Both the position numbers and the translations under genes were made by a program. Under the pieces are notes generated by a model that was given only the letters and a program-made list of their open reading frames with translations, searched no databases and had not been told where the DNA came from. This document shows, in pieces, positions 24,430 through 33,053 of a stretch of DNA of 36,905 nucleotides; positions within the stretch are counted from its first letter, which is position 1; each line of letters starts with the position of its first letter. This stretch comes from Dolichospermum compactum NIES-806 (GTDB lineage Bacteria > Cyanobacteriota > Cyanobacteriia > Cyanobacteriales > Nostocaceae), in the NCBI RefSeq assembly GCF_002368115.1, contig NZ_AP018316.1, forward strand, positions 1,916,535-1,953,439, written 5' to 3'.

Positions 24430-25473
24430 ATGAACTTAACAACTAATAAATATCCAGAATTTACAAAACATTATTCTACAAAACTTGCAGATTATGTGAC
24501 TGCTTTGGCTTGGTCTGCTGACGGTGAAATACTTGCAGCTAGTTCGGCTGCTGGAGAAGTTGTTTTATGGGAAAATGGCGAATTAACTAGTTTACAAACG
24601 GCGACAGATAAAGCAGTAAATTGTTTAGCTTTTTCCCACGATGGTAAATATTTAGCTATTGGTGGACAAGATGGAAAAGTGAAAATTTGGTGCGAAAATA
24701 AATTAATTAGCACTTTAGAAAATGCCCCGATTTGGGTTGACCAATTAGCATGGAGTCATACCGATAAACAATTAGCTTTTAGTTTGGGTCGTTATGTGCA
24801 AATTTGGGATGCAGACACATCAGAAGTTGTGGCTACTCTCAACTTTAATGATTCCTCTATTTTGGGAATTGATTGGCGTAAAGATGGCAAATATTTGGCT
24901 ATTAACGGATATAAAGGGATAAAAATTTGGTCTACTCAAGATTGGGATGATGAACCATTTATCCTTCCTCTGTCTACCGTTAGTACAGCAATGGCTTGGT
25001 CTGATGATGGTAAATATTTGGCATCTGGAAATATGGATCGGACTCTGACTGTTTTACAATGGGAACATCCTGATCCTTGGGTGATGCGGGGTTTTCCAGG
25101 GAAAATTCGTCATCTAGCTTGGTCAGAGATAAAAACTCCTACAGATGCTCCCATTTTGGCTGTTTCTAGTGTTGATGGCATAGTAGTATGGGAAAAGTCG
25201 GTAGATGAATCTGTAGGCTGGGAGGCGCAAGTATTAACTAATCATCTGGATATTATTAATGCGATCGCTTTCGCACCCCAAAGTTTTATTCTCGCTTCTG
25301 CTGGTGCTGACGGTTGGCTATGTTTGTGGAATGAAAACAAGGAAGTTTCACAGATTTTTACTGACACTGAAGCCGGGGTTTCTACTCTATCTTGGCATCC
25401 TCAAGGACAATTATTAGCCGCTGGTGGTGAACAAGGTGAATTAATAATCTGGTCAACTTCTGGCAAAAATTAA
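24430..25473 (+). CDS. WD40-repeat beta-propeller protein
   Basis: The 347 residues are almost entirely WD40-type repeats, about seven, each with the pattern LAWSxDGKYLAxGxxDGxVxIW (for example AWSADGEILAASSAAGEVVLW and LAFSHDGKYLAIGGQDGKVK). There is no enzymatic domain, no signal peptide and no membrane segment. Such propellers act as scaffolds for protein complexes. The gene follows the CobW-like GTPase on the same strand with 63 bp between, so they are probably one transcript, and it may present clients to the metallochaperone. That functional link is inference. It is convergent with ndhD, and a hairpin lies between them. Confidence 0.85.
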   Translation: MNLTTNKYPEFTKHYSTKLADYVTALAWSADGEILAASSAAGEVVLWENGELTSLQTATDKAVNCLAFSHDGKYLAIGGQDGKVKIWCENKLISTLENAPIWVDQLAWSHTDKQLAFSLGRYVQIWDADTSEVVATLNFNDSSILGIDWRKDGKYLAINGYKGIKIWSTQDWDDEPFILPLSTVSTAMAWSDDGKYLASGNMDRTLTVLQWEHPDPWVMRGFPGKIRHLAWSEIKTPTDAPILAVSSVDGIVVWEKSVDESVGWEAQVLTNHLDIINAIAFAPQSFILASAGADGWLCLWNENKEVSQIFTDTEAGVSTLSWHPQGQLLAAGGEQGELIIWSTSGKN

Positions 25474-25497
25474 AATTTTATTGGAACAATTGTAGTA

Positions 25498-25522
25498 GGG
25501 GTAGCGCCCCCGTGCCTACCCC
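25498..25522. terminator. Hairpin between convergent WD40 and ndhD genes
   Basis: GGGGTAG (25498-25504) and CTACCCC (25516-25522) pair around an 11-base loop; further G/C-rich inverted words continue to about 25575. It probably ends transcription from one or both sides. The GTAGGGG...CCCTAC type is a common dispersed repeat in cyanobacteria. Confidence 0.45.
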
Positions 25523-25582
25523 GGTATTTGGGGCAACCACAGGGGGTTTAGGTATCAAACCCACCCCAGTTGTACTTACAAA

Positions 25583-27160
25583 TTAATTACCAATTATTGG
25601 CGCACTCAAGGAGAGATTTTGCACTGCTTTGGCTGCTGCTAAGGTTGGTACAGAATCACGCAATCTTGCTGTTAATTGTACAGTTGTAGCGTCGTACATT
25701 TGGGTTAGCAATTTGGGATAAAAGCCAATACCAATAATAGGTATCAACAAACAGGCAATGATAAAGACTTCGCGGGGTTCAGCGTCTATCAAATTTTGAT
25801 GAGAAACTAACTCTTCATTTTCTTGTCCGTAGAAAATCTCGCGCAACATTGAAAGTAGATAAATTGGCGTTAAAATCACACCAACAGCCATCAAGAAAAT
25901 GACAATAACTTTGAATGTCGAGTTATAAGCATCACTGGTGGCAAAACCGACAAATACCATTAATTCGGCGACAAAACCGCTCATTCCTGGTAATGCTAAA
26001 GAAGCCATTGAACAAGTTGTAAACATGGCGAAAATCTTTTGCATTTTCTTACCGACACCACCCATTTCATCTAACATGAGGGTGTGGGTGCGATCGTAAG
26101 TTGCACCGACTAAAAAGAACAAGCTTGCCCCAATTAAGCCGTGAGAAACCATTTGTAAAACTGCCCCACTTAAACCCAAGTCGGTGAAAGAGGCAATCCC
26201 AATGAGAACAAAGCCCATGTGGGAAATTGAAGAGTAGGCAATTTTCCGTTTTAAGTTCCTTTGGGCAAAGGACGTTAAGGCAGCGTAGATGATATTTACT
26301 ACCCCCAAAACTACTAACACTGGTGCAACGTAAGCGTGGGCATCGGGTAGCATTTGGGCATTCATGCGAATTAAGGCATAACCACCCATTTTTAACAAAA
26401 TACCTGCTAGTAACATATGGACGGGGGCTGTAGCCTCACCGTGGGCATCTGGTAGCCAGGTATGGAGGGGAATGATAGGCAGCTTGACAGCGTAGGCAAT
26501 CAGGAAGCCGGCGTATAGTAAAAGTTGTAAATTGAGTCCAAAATCTTTTAAGGCCAGCGATCGCATATCGAAGGTTACAGTATCGCCATAAAATCCCATT
26601 GTCAAGGAAGATAGCAAAATAAACAGCGAACCACCAGCGGTGTACAAAATAAATTTAGTCGCTGCATATTGACGCTTTTTCCCTCCCCAAATTGACAAAA
26701 GGAAGTATATGGGGACAAGTTCCAGTTCCCACACCAGGAAAAATAACAGCATATCCTGGACGGCAAAAACGGCAATTTGACCACCATACATTGCCAAAAT
26801 TAGGAAATAAAACAATTTCGGCTTTAGTGTTACAGGCCAAGCTGCTAAGATTGCCAGGGTGGTGATAAATCCTGTTAAGAGAACCAGAGGCATGGATAAG
26901 CCATCAACCCCTAAAGACCAATTTAAACCCAATTGGGGAACCCAGGGATAACTTTCCACCAGTTGCAAATCGGGATTAGAGAAATCGTATCCAGTATAAA
27001 AAGCGCAGACAATTAGGACAAAATCTATCAACCCCACGATGAGAGAATACCAGCGCACGGTTTTTCCATCTTTATCTGGGATAATGGGAAGGAGTAGTGA
27101 TGCGGCTATGGGAAATAAAATAATCGTCGTCAGCCACGGGAAATTAGCTATATTCATCAC
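25583..27160 (-). CDS. ndhD: NDH-1 complex subunit NdhD (NuoM family)
   Basis: NdhD is one of the antiporter-like proton-pumping subunits in the membrane arm of thylakoid NDH-1, serving respiration and cyclic electron flow around photosystem I. The 525 residues form about 14 membrane helices. Family landmarks are VWELELVPIYFLLSIWGG with the functional Glu, the Lys in FLIAYAVKLPIIPLHTWLPD, HGEATAPVHMLLAGILLKMG, and SHMGFVLIGIASF. The YDFSNPDLQLVESYPW region fits the NdhD1/D2 type of the respiratory NDH-1L complex and not the CO2-uptake NdhD3/D4, as far as I can judge. It lies 131 bp after pstB on the same strand with no evident terminator between, so read-through is possible. Confidence 0.92.
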   Translation of the reverse strand: MMNIANFPWLTTIILFPIAASLLLPIIPDKDGKTVRWYSLIVGLIDFVLIVCAFYTGYDFSNPDLQLVESYPWVPQLGLNWSLGVDGLSMPLVLLTGFITTLAILAAWPVTLKPKLFYFLILAMYGGQIAVFAVQDMLLFFLVWELELVPIYFLLSIWGGKKRQYAATKFILYTAGGSLFILLSSLTMGFYGDTVTFDMRSLALKDFGLNLQLLLYAGFLIAYAVKLPIIPLHTWLPDAHGEATAPVHMLLAGILLKMGGYALIRMNAQMLPDAHAYVAPVLVVLGVVNIIYAALTSFAQRNLKRKIAYSSISHMGFVLIGIASFTDLGLSGAVLQMVSHGLIGASLFFLVGATYDRTHTLMLDEMGGVGKKMQKIFAMFTTCSMASLALPGMSGFVAELMVFVGFATSDAYNSTFKVIVIFLMAVGVILTPIYLLSMLREIFYGQENEELVSHQNLIDAEPREVFIIACLLIPIIGIGFYPKLLTQMYDATTVQLTARLRDSVPTLAAAKAVQNLSLSAPIIGN

Positions 27161-27291
27161 AATTAATCTGCTCTTAAAATCATGTTTGGCAACAAGTTAG
27201 TATCTAATAACTTCTAAATCACCTTAAATCAAGGATTACAGCCACAAGGTTAACATAGATGCTCAAATTAAGTTAATTTTCGATAAAAGAA

Positions 27292-28098
27292 TTAACCAAA
27301 TTTACCGCTAATGTAAGCTTTGGTGTCTTCCTGTTGAGGATGACTGAAAATCGCCTCGGTTGAGTTGTACTCTACTAAGTAGCCAGTTCGTCCACCTGTG
27401 TCTGAGGCTTTAACGTTAAAAAACGCGGTTTTATCAGATACTCGTGATGCTTGGTGCATATTGTGGGTGACAATGACGATTGTATATTGTTCTTTGAGTT
27501 CGTGAATTAGTTCTTCTACTCGCGCAGTAGAGATAGGATCAAGGGCAGAACATGGTTCATCCATCAGGATAACTTCTGGTTGCACAGCGATCGCCCGGGC
27601 AATACATAAACGCTGTTGTTGTCCACCAGATAAGGATAACCCATTTTGTCGCAATTTATCCTTGACTTCATCCCATAAAGCTGCTTTTCGCAAACTCCAT
27701 TCCACCAATTCATTCATATCACCTCTGTAGCCATTAATTCTCGCACCAAAGGCAATGTTTTCATAAATTGATTTGGGGAAGGGGTTGGGTTTTTGAAACA
27801 CCATACCAATGCGTCTTCGCACTTCTACAGGATCAATATTCGGTGCATAGATATTTTTATCATAGAAATAAACTTTACCTTCGGCTTTAAATGAGTCAAT
27901 TAAATCATTTAGCCGATTATAACATCGCAATAAGGTAGTTTTCCCACAACCAGAAGGACCGATAAAAGCCGTAACTCGATTCTTAGGAATATCTAACCAA
28001 ACATTTTGTAAAGCCAAAAAATTGCCATAGTAGATATTCAAATTTTCTGTGCGTAAAACCGATTCATTTCCATTAATTGTGCTAATGATAGTATTCAT
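27292..28098 (-). CDS. pstB: Phosphate ABC transporter ATPase PstB
   Basis: PstB energises high-affinity phosphate uptake. The 268 residues show the PstB pattern: NIYYGNFLALQNV, Walker A GPSGCGKTT, RCYNRLNDLI, VFQKPNPFPKSIYENIAFG with the Q-loop, the signature LSLSGGQQQRLCIARA, Walker B VILMDEPCSALDP and the switch His in VTHNMHQASRVSD. The C-terminal word FSHPQQEDTKAYISGKFG is typical of the family. It is the last gene of pstSCAB. The 138-bp gap to pstA contains a repeat cassette (28117-28183) and may weaken coupling. Confidence 0.95.
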   Translation of the reverse strand: MNTIISTINGNESVLRTENLNIYYGNFLALQNVWLDIPKNRVTAFIGPSGCGKTTLLRCYNRLNDLIDSFKAEGKVYFYDKNIYAPNIDPVEVRRRIGMVFQKPNPFPKSIYENIAFGARINGYRGDMNELVEWSLRKAALWDEVKDKLRQNGLSLSGGQQQRLCIARAIAVQPEVILMDEPCSALDPISTARVEELIHELKEQYTIVIVTHNMHQASRVSDKTAFFNVKASDTGGRTGYLVEYNSTEAIFSHPQQEDTKAYISGKFG

Positions 28099-28116
28099 AA
28101 AATCGGGTTTGATGAA

Positions 28117-28183
28117 GGAGTCAGGAGTTAGGAGTTCAGGAGCAACAAGAAAGAAGAATAGTTTTCACTAGTGACCAATTACC
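28117..28183. repeat. Repeat cassette related to the one at 3328-3459
   Basis: GGAGTCAGGAGTTAGGAGTT heptamers lead into AAGAAAGAAGAATAGTTTTC and then CAATTACCC. Read on the other strand, 3361-3459 has the same order of words, but there the AAGAAAG unit is expanded to ten copies. This copy lies between pstB and pstA. Confidence 0.7.
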
Positions 28184-28236
28184 CGTTCCCTTGCCATAAC
28201 GACAATTTTTAACGCCAACTTAATTAATTAGATAAA

Positions 28237-29118
28237 TTAAATCTTTTTTCTAGTCACCCAACGAGCAATAATACTACTAATTAAAACCATGAATACGAGA
28301 ATTAAAGATGCAGCCCAAGCTAAAGATTGCCAAGTTTGATAGGGAGAAGTGGCAAAATTGTACACTAAAACTGCTAAAGAAGCAGTTGGTTTGAGGATAC
28401 TGTCAGACCAAAAATAAGAAAAAAGAGCCGTAAATAGTAATGGTGCAGTTTCTCCAGCAGCACGAGCGATCGCTAAAGTAGAACCAGTGACAATCGCAGG
28501 TAATGCAGTTGGTAATACTACCAATATCACAGTTTGTAAATTAGTGCTTCCTAGTCCAATAGATGCTTGTCGTAAATCTTGAGACACTAATTGCAACGCC
28601 TCGTCCGTAGTTCGCACAATAATCGGTAACATCAAAATTGCTAAGGCGAATCCACCCCCCAGGGCTGAATAAGAGCCTAAATGCAGTTTTACCAAGGTTA
28701 AAACCACAATTCCATAGGCAAAAACCCCAGCAATAATTGAGGGAACTCCACTGAGGACATTAGTAGCAAAACGTATCCATCTGGCAGTTTTTGGATAACT
28801 AAATTCACTTAAATAAATTGCCGCCAACACACCCACAGGAACACTAATTATCGCAGCAATTCCTACCATTAATAACGTTCCCAAAATGGCATTACCAAAA
28901 CCGCCATTTTTACCAAAAGGAGGAGGTGGCAACTGTGTAAAAACATGGAAATCTAAACTACTAAAACCTCTAATTACTACATAATAAAGCACTGCCAATA
29001 AAGGAATCAGTGTCAAAACTCCACAGACAAAAGCTAATCCAGTCATGACCATATTAACCAATGTTCGAGGAGACGAAAGAGAACGAGTCAGGCTTCCTCG
29101 CGGAAACAAAGAATTCAT
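28237..29118 (-). CDS. pstA: Phosphate ABC transporter permease PstA
   Basis: PstA is one of the two membrane subunits of the PstSCAB importer. The 293 residues hold six helices, the first at about 22-48. The periplasmic loop reads FHVFTQLPPPPFGKNGGFGN, and the permease core starts LLMVGIAAIISVPVGVLAAIYL. The EAA-like cytoplasmic loop for PstB docking is in LRQASIGLGSTNLQTVILVVLPTALPAIVTG. It ends in basic WVTRKKI. The gap to pstC (143 bp) contains a GCGAAGCG-type repeat and four TCTAAAA heptamers. Confidence 0.94.
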   Translation of the reverse strand: MNSLFPRGSLTRSLSSPRTLVNMVMTGLAFVCGVLTLIPLLAVLYYVVIRGFSSLDFHVFTQLPPPPFGKNGGFGNAILGTLLMVGIAAIISVPVGVLAAIYLSEFSYPKTARWIRFATNVLSGVPSIIAGVFAYGIVVLTLVKLHLGSYSALGGGFALAILMLPIIVRTTDEALQLVSQDLRQASIGLGSTNLQTVILVVLPTALPAIVTGSTLAIARAAGETAPLLFTALFSYFWSDSILKPTASLAVLVYNFATSPYQTWQSLAWAASLILVFMVLISSIIARWVTRKKI

Positions 29119-29159
29119 AATTTAACCAATAGTATGAGTCACGCAATTTGGGATTTACG

Positions 29160-29258
29160 TTAGCGAAGCGTACGCAGCGCAGCGAGTATTTTTCCGTTCT
29201 GAAAGACGGGGAACTATACCAAATTTTTAATCTAAAATCTAAAATCTAAAATCTAAAA
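29160..29258. repeat. pstC-pstA spacer repeats, including (TCTAAAA)4
   Basis: At 29231-29258 are four perfect tandem copies of the heptamer TCTAAAA, ending three bases from the pstC stop codon. At about 29160-29187 is a TTAGCGAAGCGTACGC word of the dispersed short palindrome type. No gene lies in this gap. Confidence 0.75.
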
Positions 29259-29261
29259 TTC

Positions 29262-30212
29262 CTAAATTCGCCGCACTCTTGCCACAATAAAATCCGCCAG
29301 AATATTGACGATCATTGTTAAGATAAATAGAACTAAAGCTGCATACATTAAAGCCGCAATTTGTAACCCATTAGCTTCAGCAAATTGATTTGCCAATAAA
29401 GAAGAAATGGTATTCGATGGTGCTAAAAGAGAGATGTTAATATTGTTAGCATTACCTATTAACATTGTTACAGCCATTGTTTCACCCATTGCTCTTCCAA
29501 GTGCCAACATTACCGCGCTGACGATGCCAGAAAAGGCAGCAGGGATAATAACTTGAAAAATGGTTTCCCAACGGGTTGCACCTATTCCTAGAGCCGCTTG
29601 ACGCAAACTTGAAGGTACAGAAATCAAGGCATCACGAGAGATAGCTGTGATAATTGGCAAAATCATAATTGCTAATATTACTCCTGCGGGTAACATTCCT
29701 GGACCTGTGGGTGCAGAACTAAAAATTGGCAACCAACCTAGATAAGTATGTAGCCATGTTGCTAAATTTTTCAACATAGGGATTAACACAAAAATTCCCC
29801 AGACTCCATAAACAACACTGGGAATAGCCGCTAGGAGTTCTACTAAAAATACCAGGACTAAATTTACTTGGGGGGGGAGAAAATTCTCACTCAATAAAAT
29901 TGCTGTTCCCACACCAATAGGGATGGCTAAAATCAGTCCAATTAAAGAACTTATCAGAGTTCCGTAAATTGCTGGTAGTACCCCATATTCATTCTTAACA
30001 GGATTCCAATTGCTGGTAACAAGGAAATTAATTCCAAATGTTTGGATAGCTGTCCAAGCACTAGTAGTAATTTGCAAGGCAATCCATAATAGGATAGCAG
30101 CGATCGCTAGGGCAAAAATTCGAGTTATCCAAATAAAGCTTCGATCTAAATTTCTATCTATTTCCGAACGATTTTTCGTGGTTAATGGATCTTCTGGAAA
30201 GTTTATAGTCAT
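29262..30212 (-). CDS. pstC: Phosphate ABC transporter permease PstC
   Basis: PstC is the partner membrane subunit of PstA. The 316 residues start with a polar segment (MTINFPEDPLTTKNRSEIDRN) followed by a first helix at about 32-50. The core has five further helices and the EAA-type loop LRQAALGIGATRWETIFQVIIPAAFSGIV. Motifs such as LAAIPSVVYGVWGIFVLIP and LALGRAMGETMAVTMLIGN are diagnostic of PstC. Its ATG lies inside the end of pstS (ATGA overlap at 30209-30212), with AGGAG three bases upstream. That overlap exists only because pstS carries a repeat-derived tail. Confidence 0.94.
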   Translation of the reverse strand: MTINFPEDPLTTKNRSEIDRNLDRSFIWITRIFALAIAAILLWIALQITTSAWTAIQTFGINFLVTSNWNPVKNEYGVLPAIYGTLISSLIGLILAIPIGVGTAILLSENFLPPQVNLVLVFLVELLAAIPSVVYGVWGIFVLIPMLKNLATWLHTYLGWLPIFSSAPTGPGMLPAGVILAIMILPIITAISRDALISVPSSLRQAALGIGATRWETIFQVIIPAAFSGIVSAVMLALGRAMGETMAVTMLIGNANNINISLLAPSNTISSLLANQFAEANGLQIAALMYAALVLFILTMIVNILADFIVARVRRI

Positions 30213-31399
30213 TCTCCTGATTCCTCACTTCTGGCTTCTGAGAAAGGGCGCCCTGCGCCCCTACCTTGAGAAACGGAAATTTGATAATCAGGACTAATTT
30301 GATCAGCCGCTGCTGCGACTTTAGCAATTACATTTGCTGGTAAAGGCACATATCCTAATTCACTAGCTATCTTTTGTCCATCAGTTAAAGCATACTCAAT
30401 AGTTGCTTCCATTGCTTTAGCTTTGCCGGCATCAGTATATTTTTTATGGGCGAGAATCCAAGTGTAAGTTACTATTGGGTAGGATTCTGCACCTTCAGGG
30501 TCGGCAATAAAAGCACGCAGATTTTCTGGTAAAGTTACTGATGCTAGAGTTTTAGATGCTGATTCTTCAGAAGCTAAAACAAACTGGTTGGATTTATTTT
30601 CTAAAGATGCAAATTTGAGCTTACTTTCCTTAGCATAGCCATATTCTACATAACCAATAGAACCTTGAGTTTGTTGAATTTGGGCGGTAACACCTTCATT
30701 ACCTTTAGCACCAACTCCTATCGGCCATTTTACACTTTTACCTTCACCTACTTGAGTTTTCCATTCTGGACTAATGGTACTAAGATGTTTGGTGAAAACA
30801 CCCGTAGTTCCACTACCATCAGCGCGATAAATAACTTTGATTTCCTCTTTTGGCAATTTTATATTAGGATTGACTTTAGCGATCGCCGGATCATCCCAGA
30901 ATTTAATTTTACCCAACAAAATATCAGTGTAAACTGCTCGTGATAACTGGAGTTGAGGAACTTCTGGCAAATTATAAGCTAGGACAATACTACCAGCAGT
31001 TAGAGGTAATAGTAGCACACCTTTTTCCGCCGGAACTTTGTTAATCTCTTCATCCTTCATTGCTACATCACTAGCACCAAAGTCTACTGTTCCTTGGGTA
31101 AACTGCTCAACACCTGCACCACTACCCACAGACTGATAATTAACTTTTAAATTGGGATATTTTTTGTTTAACTCTGTAAACCAAGTTTGATAAAGTGGTG
31201 CAGGAAAAGAAGCACCCGCACCTATTAATTCCATATTACCTCCTAAATCTAGTTTCCTAGAATTGGAAGTAGTTGTATTTGTCGTTTTACCAGGAGACTC
31301 ACTCATAATTGGATTCTTTGAGTTAGTTTCTCCACAAGCTGATAGACTAATTACTACTGTTAATACAGATATTGAAACTATCAGGCGATGATTTTTCAT
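30209..31399 (-). CDS. pstS: Phosphate-binding lipoprotein PstS with a repeat-derived C-terminal tail
   Basis: PstS captures phosphate in the periplasm for PstCAB. The 396 residues have a lipoprotein signal, a lipobox SLSAC with Cys22, and a Ser/Thr-rich linker. The mature domain has phosphate-binding loops GAGASFPAPLY, SVGSGAGVEQF, DFGASDVAM and YRADGSGTTGVF. The family normally ends near SPDYQISVS. Here about 19 more residues follow (QGRGAGRPFSEARSEESGE), encoded by a GGGCGCCCTGCGCCCC-type repeat (30247-30263) and adjoining words, until the frame overlaps the pstC start. No PHO box was recognised in the 25 bp before it or in the preceding gene. Confidence 0.94.
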   Translation of the reverse strand: MKNHRLIVSISVLTVVISLSACGETNSKNPIMSESPGKTTNTTTSNSRKLDLGGNMELIGAGASFPAPLYQTWFTELNKKYPNLKVNYQSVGSGAGVEQFTQGTVDFGASDVAMKDEEINKVPAEKGVLLLPLTAGSIVLAYNLPEVPQLQLSRAVYTDILLGKIKFWDDPAIAKVNPNIKLPKEEIKVIYRADGSGTTGVFTKHLSTISPEWKTQVGEGKSVKWPIGVGAKGNEGVTAQIQQTQGSIGYVEYGYAKESKLKFASLENKSNQFVLASEESASKTLASVTLPENLRAFIADPEGAESYPIVTYTWILAHKKYTDAGKAKAMEATIEYALTDGQKIASELGYVPLPANVIAKVAAAADQISPDYQISVSQGRGAGRPFSEARSEESGE

Positions 31400-31424
31400 G
31401 AAACTGATTTTAAGTAGAGCAATC

Positions 31425-31685
31425 CTATTTGAGTTGAGAAGGTATCGGTGATAGCGTAATTATATTCACTGAAAACTTGTCAAACATCTTCTTAAAGATA
31501 GGTTGATTATCCATTAGGAGAATTTCAATGTATAATTTTACAATTTCTGTTATATTAGCGATCGCTTCTTCAAAAGTATCTCCTTGAGAATGACAGCCCT
31601 GAAAAAGAGGACAAAAAGCATGATCATCTCCATCTTTCTCCTTGGTGAGAATGACGGTGTAATTGCAAACTTCTTGACCTTGCAC
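31425..31685 (-). CDS. Orphan HicB-like antitoxin
   Basis: The 86-residue protein has the HicB fold pattern YTVILTKEKDGDDHAFCPLF followed by QGCHSQGDTFEEAIANITE, which is the degenerate RNase H-like domain of HicB. The usual C-terminal DNA-binding part is replaced by an unrelated hydrophobic tail (FSVNIITLSPIPSQLK). It starts at GTG 31685. No hicA lies on either side; pstS begins 26 bp after its stop, so it may be co-transcribed with the phosphate genes. It might still regulate, or it may only be a remnant. Confidence 0.7.
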   Translation of the reverse strand: MQGQEVCNYTVILTKEKDGDDHAFCPLFQGCHSQGDTFEEAIANITEIVKLYIEILLMDNQPIFKKMFDKFSVNIITLSPIPSQLK

Positions 31686-31715
31686 CTACTGTTAATTAAC
31701 CCTTGCACCTAATCA

Positions 31716-32303
31716 ATGTTTGCTGCCTCGAATCAACTGCTATGGTCTATGATAGGCTTGCTCCTTACAATGGGTGGTACTTTCCTGGAAGCTTATGGTG
31801 TTACCGCACCTTGGAACTGGAGTCAGCACGGAATTCAAACCCTTTCATTAGGTGTCAGCTATCAAATTGGTGCAGTCCTACTGGTAGGCTGTTTAGGAGG
31901 TCAAAATGCTGGTGCGCTCTCGCAAATTGCCTATTTAGTCATGGGATTAACCTTATTACCCGTATTTGCCGAAGGAGGCGGTATCGGTTATGTTAAACTA
32001 TCTCAGTTTGGCTATTTGCTAGGATTTATTCCCGGAGCTTGGATTTGTGGATATTTAGCCTTTAAAGCTCGACCTAGGCTAGAAACTCTAGCGTTTAGTT
32101 GTCTTTGTGGCTTATTCACCGTTCACATCTGCGGTATTGCTTATTTAATCATGAGTTATCTCTTACCCTGGAGAGGAACAGACAATCTATCCCTGATTCA
32201 AGCTATTCTGAAATACTCCTGCTTTGCACTACCAGGACAACTAGTGGTTGTTTGTGCCGTCACCATAGTAGCTTATGTGCTACGACATATAATGTTTTAT
32301 TAG
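31716..32303 (+). CDS. bioY: BioY-family biotin transporter substrate-binding (S) component
   Basis: BioY captures biotin in the membrane and works with an ECF energy-coupling module or alone. The 195 residues form about six helices (near 8-26, 46-60, 66-82, 97-117, 124-146 and 165-190). The conserved BioY motif GG-x-N-x-G-x-LSQIAYL is present as GGQNAGALSQIAYLVMGL, with FAEGGGIGYVKLSQFGYLLGF following. No biotin operator or ECF genes are in the window. lspA follows on the same strand, an arrangement I believe is common in Nostoc relatives. The stop codon is the first base pair group of a heptamer repeat. Confidence 0.83.
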   Translation: MFAASNQLLWSMIGLLLTMGGTFLEAYGVTAPWNWSQHGIQTLSLGVSYQIGAVLLVGCLGGQNAGALSQIAYLVMGLTLLPVFAEGGGIGYVKLSQFGYLLGFIPGAWICGYLAFKARPRLETLAFSCLCGLFTVHICGIAYLIMSYLLPWRGTDNLSLIQAILKYSCFALPGQLVVVCAVTIVAYVLRHIMFY

Positions 32304-32351
32304 TCAATGGTCAATGGTCAATGGTCAATGGTCAGTGGTCAGTGGTCAGTA
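32303..32351. repeat. Heptamer tandem repeat (GTCAATG)4 (GTCAGTG)2 GTCAGTA
   Basis: Seven tandem heptamers start at the last base of the bioY stop codon. Further along, 32405-32442 has a CTCTGCGCCTGGAGCGTCTC word related to the repeats in the nitrate operon, and 32483-32515 has CAACTGACAAAG-type words. Together these fill the bioY-lspA gap; no gene is seen in it. Confidence 0.85.
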
Positions 32352-32520
32352 GCAAGAAAAAACGGCGTTGGTGAATTGGGGTATGAAAGTCGAAAATTCC
32401 ATCTCTCAAACTCTTACTCTCTGCGCCTGGAGCGTCTCTGCGTGAAATAAAATCATACTTTTACTCAGCAACGCCGAAAAAACAACTGACAAAGAACAAC
32501 CGACAACTGACAAATTTATC

Positions 32521-32982
32521 ATGCGTATAAAAAATCGCTTCTTCTGGATTGCTGCTTTTATAGCATTTGTATTAGACCAACTGACAAAATACTGGGTAGT
32601 GAAGACCTTTAGCCCAGGACAAACACTACCACTGTTGAGCGGGATATTTCATTTTACCTATGTTACTAATACAGGTGCAGCCTTTAGTTTATTAAGTGGC
32701 AAAGTAGAATGGTTACGCTGGCTATCTTTGGGTGTTAGTTTAGTATTGATCACCATTGCATTATTTGGGCCATTGTTAAGTTTTTGGGAGCAACTGGGTT
32801 ATGGGTTGATTTTAGGAGGAGCAATGGGTAATGGTATTGATAGATTTATCTTAGGGTATGTCGTTGACTTTCTCGATTTTCGGTTAATTAATTTTGCCGT
32901 ATTTAATCTGGCTGATTCTTTTATTAGTATTGGTATAGTTTGCTTGTTAATTGCCTCATGGCAAAAAACACCAAGTCATTAA
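32521..32982 (+). CDS. lspA: Lipoprotein signal peptidase (signal peptidase II)
   Basis: LspA cleaves the signal peptide of prolipoproteins after lipidation; NrtA and PstS in this window would be substrates. The 153 residues span four helices. The family words DQLTKYWVV (19-27), VTNTGAAFSLL, GGAMGNGIDR, and the two catalytic aspartates in VVDFLDFR and FNLADSFISIG are all present. The length is normal. The ATG at 32521 has no evident ribosome binding site, being preceded by repeat-like CAACTGACAAATTTATC. Confidence 0.95.
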   Translation: MRIKNRFFWIAAFIAFVLDQLTKYWVVKTFSPGQTLPLLSGIFHFTYVTNTGAAFSLLSGKVEWLRWLSLGVSLVLITIALFGPLLSFWEQLGYGLILGGAMGNGIDRFILGYVVDFLDFRLINFAVFNLADSFISIGIVCLLIASWQKTPSH

Positions 32983-33053
32983 AAAATTTAATTCTTCTTT
33001 TGGCAATTCCCCCACTTCCCCGTTAATTTTTAACTTTTAACTTGCAATTGTTT

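Noticed and set aside
31400..31424. PHO box before pstS
   Set aside because: No triple CTTAACCT-like repeat could be found here or in the upstream gene; the word TTTTAAG alone is not enough.
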